From positions 1-26,222 of IMG/VR virus record IMGVR_UViG_3300012944_000054: DNA of 26,222 nucleotides. The stretch is one strand, 5' to 3'. The position numbers were made by a program, and so were the translations under genes. Every line of letters starts with the position of its first letter. Positions within the stretch are counted from its first letter, which is position 1. Origin of the DNA: a virus. The notes beneath the pieces were generated by a model. The model did not search any database. It was not told the DNA's origin and worked only from the letters and a program-made list of their open reading frames with translations. Shown here in pieces: positions 8,422 to 15,627 of the stretch.

Positions 8422-9455
8422 CAGTACACGATGCAGATGAGCGCGACGGCAGATTCGGGCCGGGCTTCGGTACCTCCGCTGGAGCCGTTTGCAAGCGAAC
8501 CGACCGTCGGAGCGCCGGTGATATTGTGGGTATGCGCGCCGGTCGCGACCGACGATGCCGTGATTCCGGTGAACGCGTTATTGATGTTCATGGCGCCTTG
8601 GATGACACCGAACGAGCCGCCACCGCCGCCGTTGTTGTTGCCGGACACCGCCGCCGCCGATGCCAAAGTACCCGACACACCGTGCGTGTGCGATGGATCA
8701 CTGACGTTGATCGTGTGGCTGTGGTTGCCCTGGCTATCCGTGCCGAGCGACCCCACACCAGGAGCACCGCTGATCGTGTGGGTATGCGATAGGTTCTGGT
8801 TGGCTTGATAGGTGCCAACCGTGAGCGAACCAGAACTGGAGCGGAGATAGCGGCCGGTATCTGTCAGGAGCGGCAATGTGAAGTGAGTGCCGTCGACCGA
8901 ACCCCAAGTCGTGCCGATCTTGGCGAACAGGTTCGGGTAGGCCGTGCGAAGCTTGGAAGATCCATCACAGGCCAGTTCGCCAGCACCGGCCGCGGTCTTT
9001 CCCGAGATACGAAACGCGCCGATATTGGCATCATCATCGCGAAGGAGAAAATTGGCGCCAAGGCAGGCAACCCTCACGCCAAGGCCCTGTGGTAGCTGCT
9101 GGAGGCCGGGTACGACCGTCGAGCCCGGCGTCTTGACGAAGAGATTGAAGGCGCCAGTGGTCAGATTAACGAACCACCACGTTTTTGCGACATTCGGCAC
9201 AATGACTGTGAGGTCGCTCACGAGCGCGCCGTTGAAGACCTGGATGTGGTCCATGTCGAGACGCGGACCAGCCGGCGGAACGGTGCCGGACAAATCGAGC
9301 GTGCCACCCGTATCGGTATGGAAGTTGGCGCCGGCAATCGCGCGCGAGGCGAGAGCCGCGAACGACGTGTTGAAGGTGGTGCCCCACGAATTGTTGTTGT
9401 TGCCCGTGGCCTGCTGGATCAAACCAAGAATGTTGTCGAACAGATCTGCTGACAT
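8421..9455 (-). CDS. Tail fibre with phage tail collar domain
   Basis: The 344 residues begin MSADLFDNILGLIQQATG, a short virion-anchoring N-terminus. The ATG directly follows the upstream TAA (TAAATG). Residues about 151-215 carry the tail-collar signature: GELACDGSSKLRTAYPNLFAKIG, then GTHFTLPLLTDTGRYLR. The distal part holds four His-x-His pairs (224/226, 245/247, 256/258, 308/310), which in T4 gp12-type fibres bind metal ions along the trimer axis. The end, EARPESAVALICIVY, is the usual C-terminus of this class. It most likely binds the host receptor. Two imperfect copies of a His-containing segment suggest internal duplication. Its place between adaptor and hub fits a tail appendage. Confidence 0.88.
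   Translation of the reverse strand: MSADLFDNILGLIQQATGNNNNSWGTTFNTSFAALASRAIAGANFHTDTGGTLDLSGTVPPAGPRLDMDHIQVFNGALVSDLTVIVPNVAKTWWFVNLTTGAFNLFVKTPGSTVVPGLQQLPQGLGVRVACLGANFLLRDDDANIGAFRISGKTAAGAGELACDGSSKLRTAYPNLFAKIGTTWGSVDGTHFTLPLLTDTGRYLRSSSGSLTVGTYQANQNLSHTHTISGAPGVGSLGTDSQGNHSHTINVSDPSHTHGVSGTLASAAAVSGNNNGGGGGSFGVIQGAMNINNAFTGITASSVATGAHTHNITGAPTVGSLANGSSGGTEARPESAVALICIVY
8493..8534 (-). repeat. His-x-His segment, second copy
   Basis: Residues 308-321 of the collar fibre read HTHNITGAPTVGSL, nearly the same as residues 224-237 (8745-8786). The DNA copies are similar as well. Confidence 0.75.
8745..8786 (-). repeat. His-x-His segment, first copy
   Basis: Residues 224-237 of the collar fibre read HTHTISGAPGVGSL, the partner of the copy at 8493-8534. 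Confidence 0.75.
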
Positions 9456-10370
9456 TTATGGGGTGTCCGTTCCGATAGTCGCGCCGCGATAAGAGAAGTC
9501 ATCCTGGACCGCGGTTGATTGGATCAGCGACGACAGGGCGGTGATCGCTTTCTGATACTCGGTCGAGTCCTTCATGAAGTCGGCAGCAGCCGCCAAACAG
9601 GCTTGCCGCAGCAGGCGCGGATATCGGTTCGTCAGGAAGTTGGTCTGGATCGCGGTCGAGAGCAAAAGCGGCTGGCGGAAATACAACAGCTTCATCGCAG
9701 CCGGGATTTGAAGCGCGGTATCGAACTTGATACTTTCGTTCCAGACTGCCCAGCGCGAGGGCGAACCGGCAACGAGGTTGTTGCCGGTGAAGGTGACACT
9801 GGCGCCCCCGCCGGTGCTTGTGGCGCTGGCGACCGCTCCGCCATTGACGTCGCCGGCATCGATGACGAAGTCGTTGGTGTCGGTGATGGAGACAACCGGA
9901 AAGGTGCCGTTGAGCACGAGACCATTGAGCGGCGCCGCAACAGCAGCAATCGTGATGGTCGAATCCTGGTTGAATGGTTGGTTGGTCTGGCCGACCTTCA
10001 CCAGCGAGGAGCCGCTCGTCGTGGTGAACGGGTTGGTGCCGAAGGTGCCGCTGATCGAGCCCTCATAGGCGCGCGCGGCCAACAGGTTGGTCGAGATGAC
10101 CTGATCGTAATCGGTGACGTTGGTGACGTCGTATATTTTGCCGATCGGATCGAGAAAGCGCGGCGGGAGAGCAACAGCGCATTGGCCTGCGATCATGCCG
10201 AATACGAACTCGCTGCGCATCTCGCGCACGCGCAAGCCGAGGTCCCACAAGAGGAACTGCGCCTCGTCGAGCACGGTGACGACATCGATCTTCGAGTAGC
10301 CGACCCAATTGAGAATAGAGCCCACCGTCCCTTTCGGGGCGATGAGCGTGTCATAGGTCATGGCGACCAT
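9456..10370 (-). CDS. Probable head-tail adaptor protein with inserted beta-domain
   Basis: The protein has 304 residues from an ATG two bases after the upstream TGA; a second ATG at codon 4 is possible. Residues 20-100 are mainly helical (DEAQFLLWDLGLRVREM). Residues about 205-290 are helical again, with NFLTNRYPRLLRQACLAAAADFMKD, a pattern I associate with small podovirus adaptor or head-completion proteins. Residues 108-195 are an unrelated Thr/Gly-rich beta-domain, inserted between the two helical parts and shared with the tail hub. Its place downstream of the capsid gene and just before fibre and hub supports an adaptor role. Confidence in the exact function is moderate. Confidence 0.7.
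   Translation of the reverse strand: MVAMTYDTLIAPKGTVGSILNWVGYSKIDVVTVLDEAQFLLWDLGLRVREMRSEFVFGMIAGQCAVALPPRFLDPIGKIYDVTNVTDYDQVISTNLLAARAYEGSISGTFGTNPFTTTSGSSLVKVGQTNQPFNQDSTITIAAVAAPLNGLVLNGTFPVVSITDTNDFVIDAGDVNGGAVASATSTGGGASVTFTGNNLVAGSPSRWAVWNESIKFDTALQIPAAMKLLYFRQPLLLSTAIQTNFLTNRYPRLLRQACLAAAADFMKDSTEYQKAITALSSLIQSTAVQDDFSYRGATIGTDTP
9786..10049 (-). repeat. Inserted beta-domain, copy in adaptor candidate
   Basis: Residues 108-195 begin GTFGTNPFTTTSGS, continue PVVSITDTNDF and end ASATSTGGGASVTFT. They align end to end with the domain in the hub gene at 7864-8121, with the same order of motifs. Confidence 0.8.
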
Positions 10371-10372
10371 GA

Positions 10373-10861
10373 TCAGTCGATATCGAGCAGTTTGAGGTGC
10401 TCGTCGGACAGATCGTTCTTGGCGACGATCTTTTCCTCAAGCAGAAGTTCGAGCGCGTCCCGCTTGTTGCCGACGCGGACCGCGAAGCGTCGGGCGATGG
10501 CATTGGTCACTTCCTGCCAGACCACATCCTGTTCGCCGCGGGCCCAGGCCGAGAGATTGACCGGTGCCTTGGGGTCGTTGAGGTTGAGCGGATCGCCGCT
10601 GTTCTCCGCGGTCGCCACCTTGTTCTTGGCCTGCTTGGCGGCGCGCTTCAGGAGTTTCTCGGCCAGCTCCTTCTTTTTCGGATCGCGCTCCACCTCCGGG
10701 TGGTCGGCAATCAGCTTCTCTTCGTAGTTGTAGGGCAGGCCGTTCTGATAGAAGCCGACGTTGAGGTGGGGATCGCCCGGCGGGCGATCCCCGTGCACGG
10801 TCGCGAAATCGCGCGACTTGTCGAGCCGAACAATGGGCTGTTGTTGTGGCGCGGTACCCAC
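10373..10861 (-). CDS. Conserved-type phage structural-cluster protein, 162 residues
   Basis: The start is GTG with an excellent AAGGAG eight bases upstream. The N-terminus (IVRLDKSRDFATVHGDRPPGDPH, NVGFYQNGLPYNYE) is a pattern I recall from unnamed proteins in podovirus-like structural clusters. A Lys-rich helix (KKKELAEKLLKRAAKQAKNK) and a helical C-terminus (NAIARRFAVRVGNKRDALELLLEEK) follow. No catalytic or metal motif is visible. It may serve head completion or connector assembly, from position only. Confidence 0.65.
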   Translation of the reverse strand: MGTAPQQQPIVRLDKSRDFATVHGDRPPGDPHLNVGFYQNGLPYNYEEKLIADHPEVERDPKKKELAEKLLKRAAKQAKNKVATAENSGDPLNLNDPKAPVNLSAWARGEQDVVWQEVTNAIARRFAVRVGNKRDALELLLEEKIVAKNDLSDEHLKLLDID

Positions 10862-10863
10862 GA

Positions 10864-11136
10864 TCAGATCTCCTTCTTGGAGTTGGTTCCGTCGCGCGGA
10901 TACTCGTCGACAACCATGCCGGCGCCGCTCAACGAATGCTTGAGGTTGGAGTCGCTGCCGCCGAACGAGCCGCCATGGCAGTCAGGCAGGCTGACACCAT
11001 GGATGTTGTCCTGCGGATAGGCGGACAACAACGTGCCGCCCGGAACTTTCTTCCGGATCAGACCGTCGGAGTCGCCCGGCTTGCCACCGATCGAATTGGT
11101 GGTGAAGACGTTGTTTTCCTTCGGATAGCTGGTCAA
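10864..11136 (-). CDS. Small hypothetical phage protein, 90 residues
   Basis: The probable start is a TTG that overlaps the upstream stop by four bases (TTGA), with GAGG about eight to nine bases before it. No ATG occurs in frame until late in the protein. The sequence is Gly/Ser/Asp-rich with few hydrophobic stretches (GGKPGDSDGLIRKKVPGGTL, HGGSFGGSDSNLKHSLSG), so it is probably extended or surface-exposed. I do not recognise the family. Confidence 0.6.
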   Translation of the reverse strand: MTSYPKENNVFTTNSIGGKPGDSDGLIRKKVPGGTLLSAYPQDNIHGVSLPDCHGGSFGGSDSNLKHSLSGAGMVVDEYPRDGTNSKKEI

Positions 11137-11372
11137 GACATGTCCTCGCTGTTTTTCGGAGCCTCAAAGAAAGGCTCGGTGTGGGCGATGGTGCGCTCGC
11201 CGTGGGTACGGTCCGCGCGCGAGAGCACTGAATAGCCATCCAGGCCCGCGTTCCCCGTCTCCATGGTCTTGGCGTTGGGTTCGAGCGGGTTGAGTGGAAG
11301 AGCCTTCAGCAGCCCATTCCGCTGGGTGTAACCCCAGCGGTCGTAGACACCTCCATAGAGATAGTCTGGCAT
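11133..11372 (-). CDS. Small hypothetical phage protein, 79 residues
   Basis: It begins MPDYLYGGVYDRWGYTQRNG at an ATG with GAAAGG upstream, and ends APKNSEDMS overlapping the next gene. It is soluble, with no Cys and no transmembrane segment. I do not recognise it. It is the first gene after the capsid module and lies downstream of a GC-rich hairpin, which could make its expression differ from that of the capsid genes. Confidence 0.65.
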   Translation of the reverse strand: MPDYLYGGVYDRWGYTQRNGLLKALPLNPLEPNAKTMETGNAGLDGYSVLSRADRTHGERTIAHTEPFFEAPKNSEDMS

Positions 11373-11403
11373 TGTGGTGCCTTTCGTCGTCGGTTGCGAT
11401 GAA

Positions 11404-11427
11404 GGGGCCGGGTTTGAGCCCGGTCCC
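11404..11427 (-). terminator. GC-rich stem-loop after the capsid module (possible terminator or processing hairpin)
   Basis: On the transcribed strand, GGGACCGGG pairs with CCCGGCCCC across a six-base loop, with one A-C mismatch. It lies in the second-largest class of gaps here, 14 bases after the stop of the capsid accessory gene. No clear U-run follows, so an intrinsic terminator is uncertain; attenuation or mRNA stabilisation of capsid messages is equally possible. Confidence 0.4.
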
Positions 11428-11440
11428 TCCTGCGATGATA

Positions 11441-11956
11441 TCAGAACCAGTCGATGTCGACGTAGATGTCCGCGGTGCCGGCCGGCGCGCCACCAACACC
11501 GGCGACGCCGGTGATGAAGAACGGAGTGTCCGCCGTCACAAAGACGAACGTCTGGTTGTCCGCCGTGCCGGGCAGCGTCACCGAGCCGCTCGTGTTGTTG
11601 CCTTCCAGGAAGATATGGTTGGCGAAGTCTGCGAGCCGCGTCGGGAAGTTGCCGAAGCGATTCTGTGCGGCTTGGCACAGGAATCGCGCTCGGAAGATGC
11701 CAGTGCCGTAACCGGCCGTCGCGGTGGTGCCGAGCAGGAACCGGGCGAACGAATTGTCGCTCTGCGCGGTGCCGACCCGGATTTCCGGAACGGTGGTGGT
11801 GCCGACCATGGCAGCGGTCACGGTCGCGAGGATATCGCGAACCAGACCTTTGCGGCCAGGCGGACCTTGAAGGGTCCGCGAGGCCGTGGCAGCGCCGAAG
11901 GCGAACGCGGGGATCAGATAGCGTTCACGGAAGGCGCCAACGAGTTCGTAAGACAT
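11441..11956 (-). CDS. Probable capsid accessory / decoration-type protein
   Basis: The protein has 171 residues starting MSYELVGAFRERYLIPAFAF, with AAAGGA ten bases before the ATG. The C-terminal half is Thr/Val/Gly-rich with strand-turn patterns (SGSVTLPGTADNQTFVFVT, TADIYVDIDWF). It directly follows the major capsid gene after 51 bases, where decoration or cement proteins are commonly encoded. No family is recognised with certainty. A minor head protein is the alternative. Confidence 0.65.
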   Translation of the reverse strand: MSYELVGAFRERYLIPAFAFGAATASRTLQGPPGRKGLVRDILATVTAAMVGTTTVPEIRVGTAQSDNSFARFLLGTTATAGYGTGIFRARFLCQAAQNRFGNFPTRLADFANHIFLEGNNTSGSVTLPGTADNQTFVFVTADTPFFITGVAGVGGAPAGTADIYVDIDWF

Positions 11957-12007
11957 AGTCTCAGTTTCCTTTCTCGAAGGGTTGACTTACAGCCTGACCG
12001 GATCAGA

Positions 12008-13000
12008 TCAGGTCGCGGAGTCCCACATCACAACGCGCGCATTCAGCGCGTCGGGATGCACGAGGCCAAACCCACCGAGGTAGTACCAGGCGATGCCCTT
12101 CGAACGTCCGAAGTCGCCAGGGATCTTCGCCCGGATCTCTTCCGGAACGCAGATGGCCTCGGTAACGGTGTCCGCGCCGAGGTGGAATGCCCACGACGAC
12201 AGACCGTTGGCCCACGGGGCAGCGGTGCCGCTCCAGGGGTCGTAAGTGGTGGAGTTGAACGCGCCGCCCTTCGGGATGAACGTCTGCTCGATGAACCGGA
12301 ACGATTCATAGCGGCCGATCTCGCCGTTGAAGATGTGCGCCAGACCCGTCTCCGTGTACTGATGCAGCGTCTCAAGCGTGTTCTTCAGCGGACGCCAGGT
12401 CGACGGATGGCTGATCGCCACGTAGTCATCCATGATGTAGGGCGGAATGTTCCGCTCTTTCATTGCGTCGCCGATCGCCTTGGTGTGACCGGTGCCGTAG
12501 GCCAGGTTGTTGGTCTGCGACGGGGTGCCGTTGGTATCGAGCTGGATGGCGGTCGGCGAGTTGCCACCCGCCGGTTCGGCGCGCAATGGCGTCGTCTTCA
12601 TCTGCAAGAACGCCTCGATGTCGAAATACTTTCGAGCATCGTCCTTCAGCGTCTTGTCGATGATGGTGATGACGTCCTGCTTGGCGAGAGCAGTCAGCTT
12701 GCCGGTATAAGGAACGCTGTTGCCAGCCTCCGTGACCTTGAGCGAGTGCTGAATGACGGTGAAACCAGTTTCCGGCATCGTCGAGTTTTCCGCGAGCCGG
12801 CGACCTTGGGTGCCGACGTTGGAATAGACGTTCCAGTTGAAGTTTTCACCGCGGTTGAGGCCCTTCTGGGTGCCGTCCTGGGCGTCGCAGAGCTGACGGA
12901 ACTTCGTCAAGGGCTGCACCTGCTGGCGCAGCACCGACGAAAGCTCGTCAGAATACATGAAGCCGCCTTCGGCAGGCACGGTCCAAGTTTGACCGACCAT
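12008..13000 (-). CDS. Major capsid protein (HK97-fold type)
   Basis: I chose the ATG at 13000 (MVGQTWTVPAEGGFMYSDEL), with GAAAGGA about ten bases upstream and 16 bases after the scaffold stop, giving 330 residues; the frame stays open further upstream but that part overlaps the scaffold and has unnatural composition. Conserved-style segments include AENSTMPETGF, KTLKDDARKYFDIEAFLQM, YVAISHPSTWRPLKNTLE, FNGEIGRYESFRFIEQTFIP and IRAKIPGDFGRSKGIAWYYLGGFG. The pattern of an E-loop region followed by peptide-binding-free beta segments and a GEIG(R)-centred core resembles the N4 gp56/P22-type family of podovirus capsid proteins. The gene follows a scaffold-like gene and precedes a probable accessory protein, the usual order. 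Confidence 0.88.
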   Translation of the reverse strand: MVGQTWTVPAEGGFMYSDELSSVLRQQVQPLTKFRQLCDAQDGTQKGLNRGENFNWNVYSNVGTQGRRLAENSTMPETGFTVIQHSLKVTEAGNSVPYTGKLTALAKQDVITIIDKTLKDDARKYFDIEAFLQMKTTPLRAEPAGGNSPTAIQLDTNGTPSQTNNLAYGTGHTKAIGDAMKERNIPPYIMDDYVAISHPSTWRPLKNTLETLHQYTETGLAHIFNGEIGRYESFRFIEQTFIPKGGAFNSTTYDPWSGTAAPWANGLSSWAFHLGADTVTEAICVPEEIRAKIPGDFGRSKGIAWYYLGGFGLVHPDALNARVVMWDSAT

Positions 13001-13016
13001 GGCAGTAAAGTCCTTT

Positions 13017-14282
13017 CTATACTTGTCCGCGCGCCTTGCGCATTTCCGCGACGATCGCCGAGCCGCCCTTTTGAGCGGCCGGGACCACGTCACGCCGTGG
13101 CACAACAGCGCGTTGGGGTTGAAGAGGGATGTTCTGACGGCGAGCATCGCGATCCACGTTGACTGCAACGCGGGGCTTCTCTTTCCGTTGAGGCTGGCTC
13201 GACGGGTCCACCTGTCCGACACCAAGCCGCTTGCTGACGTGTTTGCCAGCGGCTTCGAGCAGCGCAGAAGTGGGACGCACCTCGTACCCGTTGACACGAT
13301 AGAAGCGGTGCCAATTGGCCGCCTCAGCGTTGTCCTTCGGGATCTGGCTGTCGTCGAGACCGAGCTTTTTCATGTCCTCCCGGTAAAGGATGTACATGCG
13401 ACGTTCGATCAGCATTGCTGCATCCTCGTCGTCGGCAAGCTCGGGGTGGGCTGTGCCGAAGTCCTTCAGGGCCTTCTGGGATCGCTTCAGGTCTTGGTCG
13501 AATACCGTCTGCAACGCGCCAGTCTTGGCTTCCTTCTTGGCCTCCCGCTGGATGGCTTTACCCAACAGGTCGGCGGCTTCGTCCACATCCCCGAACTGGA
13601 TCTTCTCCACAATGTCTCGCAACGACGTCTCGGGGTGTTGAGTGTCGTCGTCGAGAACGGGAGGATCCAGTTCATCGTCATGCGTGCTGTCTTTCCGATC
13701 GGGGTGTTGATCGGTTGGGGCCGCACGCCCGGCCTTGATTTCTCTGGCGGCTTTGAGAGTCTCGCGCGCCTCTTCGAGATAGCTGTCCGCCGCGGTCACC
13801 TGTGACGCGCGGTCGAGCCATTCGTCTTCACTCATCGTTACATCGCGCCCGCGCACCTTGCGCGTGATCATGCGCGGCTGCTGGTCGTCATCCCGCTCCT
13901 GCGGTTCGGCGACGACGCGCTCCCTGGAGCCTACAACGCTCGCGGCGTCATCGGGGTCTTCATCGGCATCCGGATCGACAGCCCGCCCGAACTCGCCATA
14001 GAGGTTGGCCGGGTTGCTCATGTCGCCATCGAACGGCACTTCATCCTCAGGCTCGACACGGCGGAACTTTGCTGCGATCTGCGCGCGCATGTCATCCTTC
14101 GGCGACATCCGGATCGGCTCGCGACGTTCGACCCCGCCACCAAGCGGATCGGCCTCGGTCTGGCCCTGGTTGGCCGGCTGGAGTTCGTTGCCGGCCCCGG
14201 CGGCGTCTTCAGCCGCGCCAATCTGCGCCTCGTCGTTGTCCAGTCGGTCTTGCGCAGTGAGCTTGGCAGGTTGTGGTGCCAT
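13017..14282 (-). CDS. Scaffold-like protein
   Basis: The 421-residue protein starts at an ATG overlapping the upstream TGA by one base, with GAGGAA about seven bases before it; a TTG codon directly upstream is not needed. It is extremely charged, Asp/Glu-rich in the first half (DEDPDDAAS, DDELDPPVLDDDT), helical in the middle (LRDIVEKIQFGDVDEAADLLGK), and basic at the C-terminus (about residues 355-421, ending EMRKARGQV). Acidic, helical proteins with a basic C-terminus directly before the capsid gene are typically assembly scaffolds that bind capsid protein through the C-terminus. The protein has no enzymatic motif, and I see no protease that would process it. Confidence 0.82.
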   Translation of the reverse strand: MAPQPAKLTAQDRLDNDEAQIGAAEDAAGAGNELQPANQGQTEADPLGGGVERREPIRMSPKDDMRAQIAAKFRRVEPEDEVPFDGDMSNPANLYGEFGRAVDPDADEDPDDAASVVGSRERVVAEPQERDDDQQPRMITRKVRGRDVTMSEDEWLDRASQVTAADSYLEEARETLKAAREIKAGRAAPTDQHPDRKDSTHDDELDPPVLDDDTQHPETSLRDIVEKIQFGDVDEAADLLGKAIQREAKKEAKTGALQTVFDQDLKRSQKALKDFGTAHPELADDEDAAMLIERRMYILYREDMKKLGLDDSQIPKDNAEAANWHRFYRVNGYEVRPTSALLEAAGKHVSKRLGVGQVDPSSQPQRKEKPRVAVNVDRDARRQNIPLQPQRAVVPRRDVVPAAQKGGSAIVAEMRKARGQV

Positions 14283-14653
14283 CAATCTGTTCCTCTCGGT
14301 TCAAAACGGTAGAGACGTCGTTCCTCATCGGTCATTCCCATAACCATCTCGTCGATAGCGGCGCGATCGTCTTCCTTGATTTTTCGATCGGCCTCTTTGC
14401 CTCGATCGAGCACGTTCCTGGCGCTGTCGATCATATCGATGAACAGCTTCACCTCGTTCTGCAGGGCCGTGATCACGGGTGGATTGTTCGGATCGGCCTC
14501 GATCAGCATGCTGATTGCCTTACGCGCGCGCGCGCGCGCCTCGCGCAGCATGAAGAGGATTGGGCGGGTGCCAGTGCCCTTTTCGAGCTGCACCATCACG
14601 TCTGCGGCCAGCGCGACCAGCGCGCTGTCCGACAGTTTGTCTAACGGGTCCAT
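14282..14653 (-). CDS. Hypothetical helical phage protein, 123 residues
   Basis: It starts MDPLDKLSDSALVALAADV directly after the upstream TAA (TAAATG) and ends one base into the scaffold start. The protein is almost wholly helical and charged (LREARARARKAISMLIE, NEVKLFIDMIDSARNVLDRG). An alternating CG tract encodes the Ala-Arg run. I do not recognise the family; a head-assembly or scaffold partner is suggested only by adjacency. Confidence 0.7.
   Translation of the reverse strand: MDPLDKLSDSALVALAADVMVQLEKGTGTRPILFMLREARARARKAISMLIEADPNNPPVITALQNEVKLFIDMIDSARNVLDRGKEADRKIKEDDRAAIDEMVMGMTDEERRLYRFEPRGTD
14523..14537. repeat. Alternating CG tract, (CG)7 plus C
   Basis: Fifteen bases of strictly alternating C and G lie inside the 123-residue gene and encode part of the REARARARK segment. 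A dinucleotide run of this length could slip or adopt Z-form DNA, but codon bias toward GCG/CGC explains most of it. Confidence 0.7.
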
Positions 14654-15613
14654 TTAGCTCTCGTCGGGTTGTGGGCCATCGAGAAAGGCCAGGATATCGG
14701 CAATGTCCTGGGCATCGTGTTCATCCGCGTCCATCTCAGTAAGGAAGCGGTTGACGTCGGCAATATCCTGCGCATGCAGCACGCGCTCTTCGAGCGCCAG
14801 AAGATCTGGCAGAGCGCTGCTGTCGACGATCTCAACGGTTGGATCTGACGAACGCGGCCGAGCTGGCAGCTTGCGCTTCGGAATCGGCAGCGGGTGGGCT
14901 TCGATAACCGGCCGCTCGAACTGCTTCTTGATCGGCTCAAAGCCGGTGCGGTGCTTGCGGCGGTGCGCATCATCTTGCGGAAGCCGGCGTGATGTGCCGC
15001 CGCCTGGGAATGGAGTCGGCTCGATCTTGAAATCGATATTCCAACTCAGATTAGCGAACGTGAAGCGCTTCTGCTGCGGTAGGCCGAAGTTCGCGAAGCT
15101 CGTGAATGGCGGTGGCGGTGTCAGCCGCACCTCGAACAGCGGGCTTGGCTGCTCGTAGGATCGGTACGTCGTCTTGAAGAACGGCTGATCGAACGGAAAG
15201 AAGCCGGTAAACGTCGCGACGAACGGTGGCGTCAGCTCGAACGCAACCCAGGTGCCGACTTGCAGCGGCGGCTTGGTGTAGCGTTCGACGAAGGTCGAGA
15301 ACACCAGTGGGCCTGGTGTCGGCGCAAACGGATAGATCCAGAATGCCGGCTGCGGCTGGAGCACAACCGGCATACCGACTTTCGGCGGCGGCTGGCTGAA
15401 GGTCGAGAAGTAACCACCGACCGGAGGAGGAGCGACTGCGACTGGCGGCGGTTGCGGTACCCAACCCGAAACCGTCGTAGCGATTATTGCAGCAGGCAGG
15501 CCCTTCGTCTTAAGGCCGACATCCCACGTGAAGAAGCTGCTTCGCCGATCGTTTTGATGCGGTAGCTCGCCGAGCGCGAGGCGACCAAGTGCATCAAAAC
15601 CGAGAATGGACAT
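14654..15613 (-). CDS. Proline/aromatic-rich repeat protein, likely virion surface or fibre-associated
   Basis: The 319-residue protein begins MSILGFDALGRLALGELP, a motif I recall from small phage/prophage structural proteins. Residues about 69-176 contain three imperfect units of roughly 36-40 residues: FSTFSQPPPKVG at 69, FSTFVERYTKPPLQVG at 105, and TTYRSYEQPSPLFEV at about 148, each followed by a strand rich in Pro and aromatic residues. After a basic linker (about 205-260), the acidic C-terminus carries two copies of AQDIAD exactly 20 residues apart (281 and 301), within AQDIADVNRFL and AQDIADILAFL. The start codon lies inside a 16-base palindrome and lacks a clear ribosome site. No function is assigned. 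Confidence 0.7.
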   Translation of the reverse strand: MSILGFDALGRLALGELPHQNDRRSSFFTWDVGLKTKGLPAAIIATTVSGWVPQPPPVAVAPPPVGGYFSTFSQPPPKVGMPVVLQPQPAFWIYPFAPTPGPLVFSTFVERYTKPPLQVGTWVAFELTPPFVATFTGFFPFDQPFFKTTYRSYEQPSPLFEVRLTPPPPFTSFANFGLPQQKRFTFANLSWNIDFKIEPTPFPGGGTSRRLPQDDAHRRKHRTGFEPIKKQFERPVIEAHPLPIPKRKLPARPRSSDPTVEIVDSSALPDLLALEERVLHAQDIADVNRFLTEMDADEHDAQDIADILAFLDGPQPDES

Positions 15614-15626
15614 CTGATATCAGATG
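15611..15626. promoter_or_regulatory. Perfect 16-base palindrome over a start codon
   Basis: CATCTGATATCAGATG is its own reverse complement and includes the ATG of the 319-residue gene. In the mRNA it could form a six-pair stem with an AUAU loop that hides the start codon. It could also be a protein-binding site. No partner copy was noticed elsewhere. Confidence 0.4.
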
Positions 15627-15627
15627 C

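Noticed and set aside
11294-13162. A 622-codon open frame on the plus strand across the capsid region.
   Set aside because: It lies antisense to the capsid, accessory and small genes, which have clear ribosome sites and family patterns. Its translation is Arg/Gly/Val-rich with no recognisable domain, as expected opposite high-GC genes.
13001-13297. N-terminal extension of the capsid frame upstream of 13000.
   Set aside because: It overlaps the scaffold gene, is Arg/Cys-rich and unlike a capsid protein; the ATG at 13000 has a ribosome site and follows the scaffold stop.
14283-14285. TTG as the start of the scaffold gene.
   Set aside because: The adjacent ATG at 14282 has better spacing from GAGGAA and makes the common one-base TGATG junction.
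14523-14537. (CG)7 tract as a phase-variation switch.
   Set aside because: The tract is short and is explained by Ala/Arg codons in a GC-rich gene; phages rarely use such switches in head-assembly genes.
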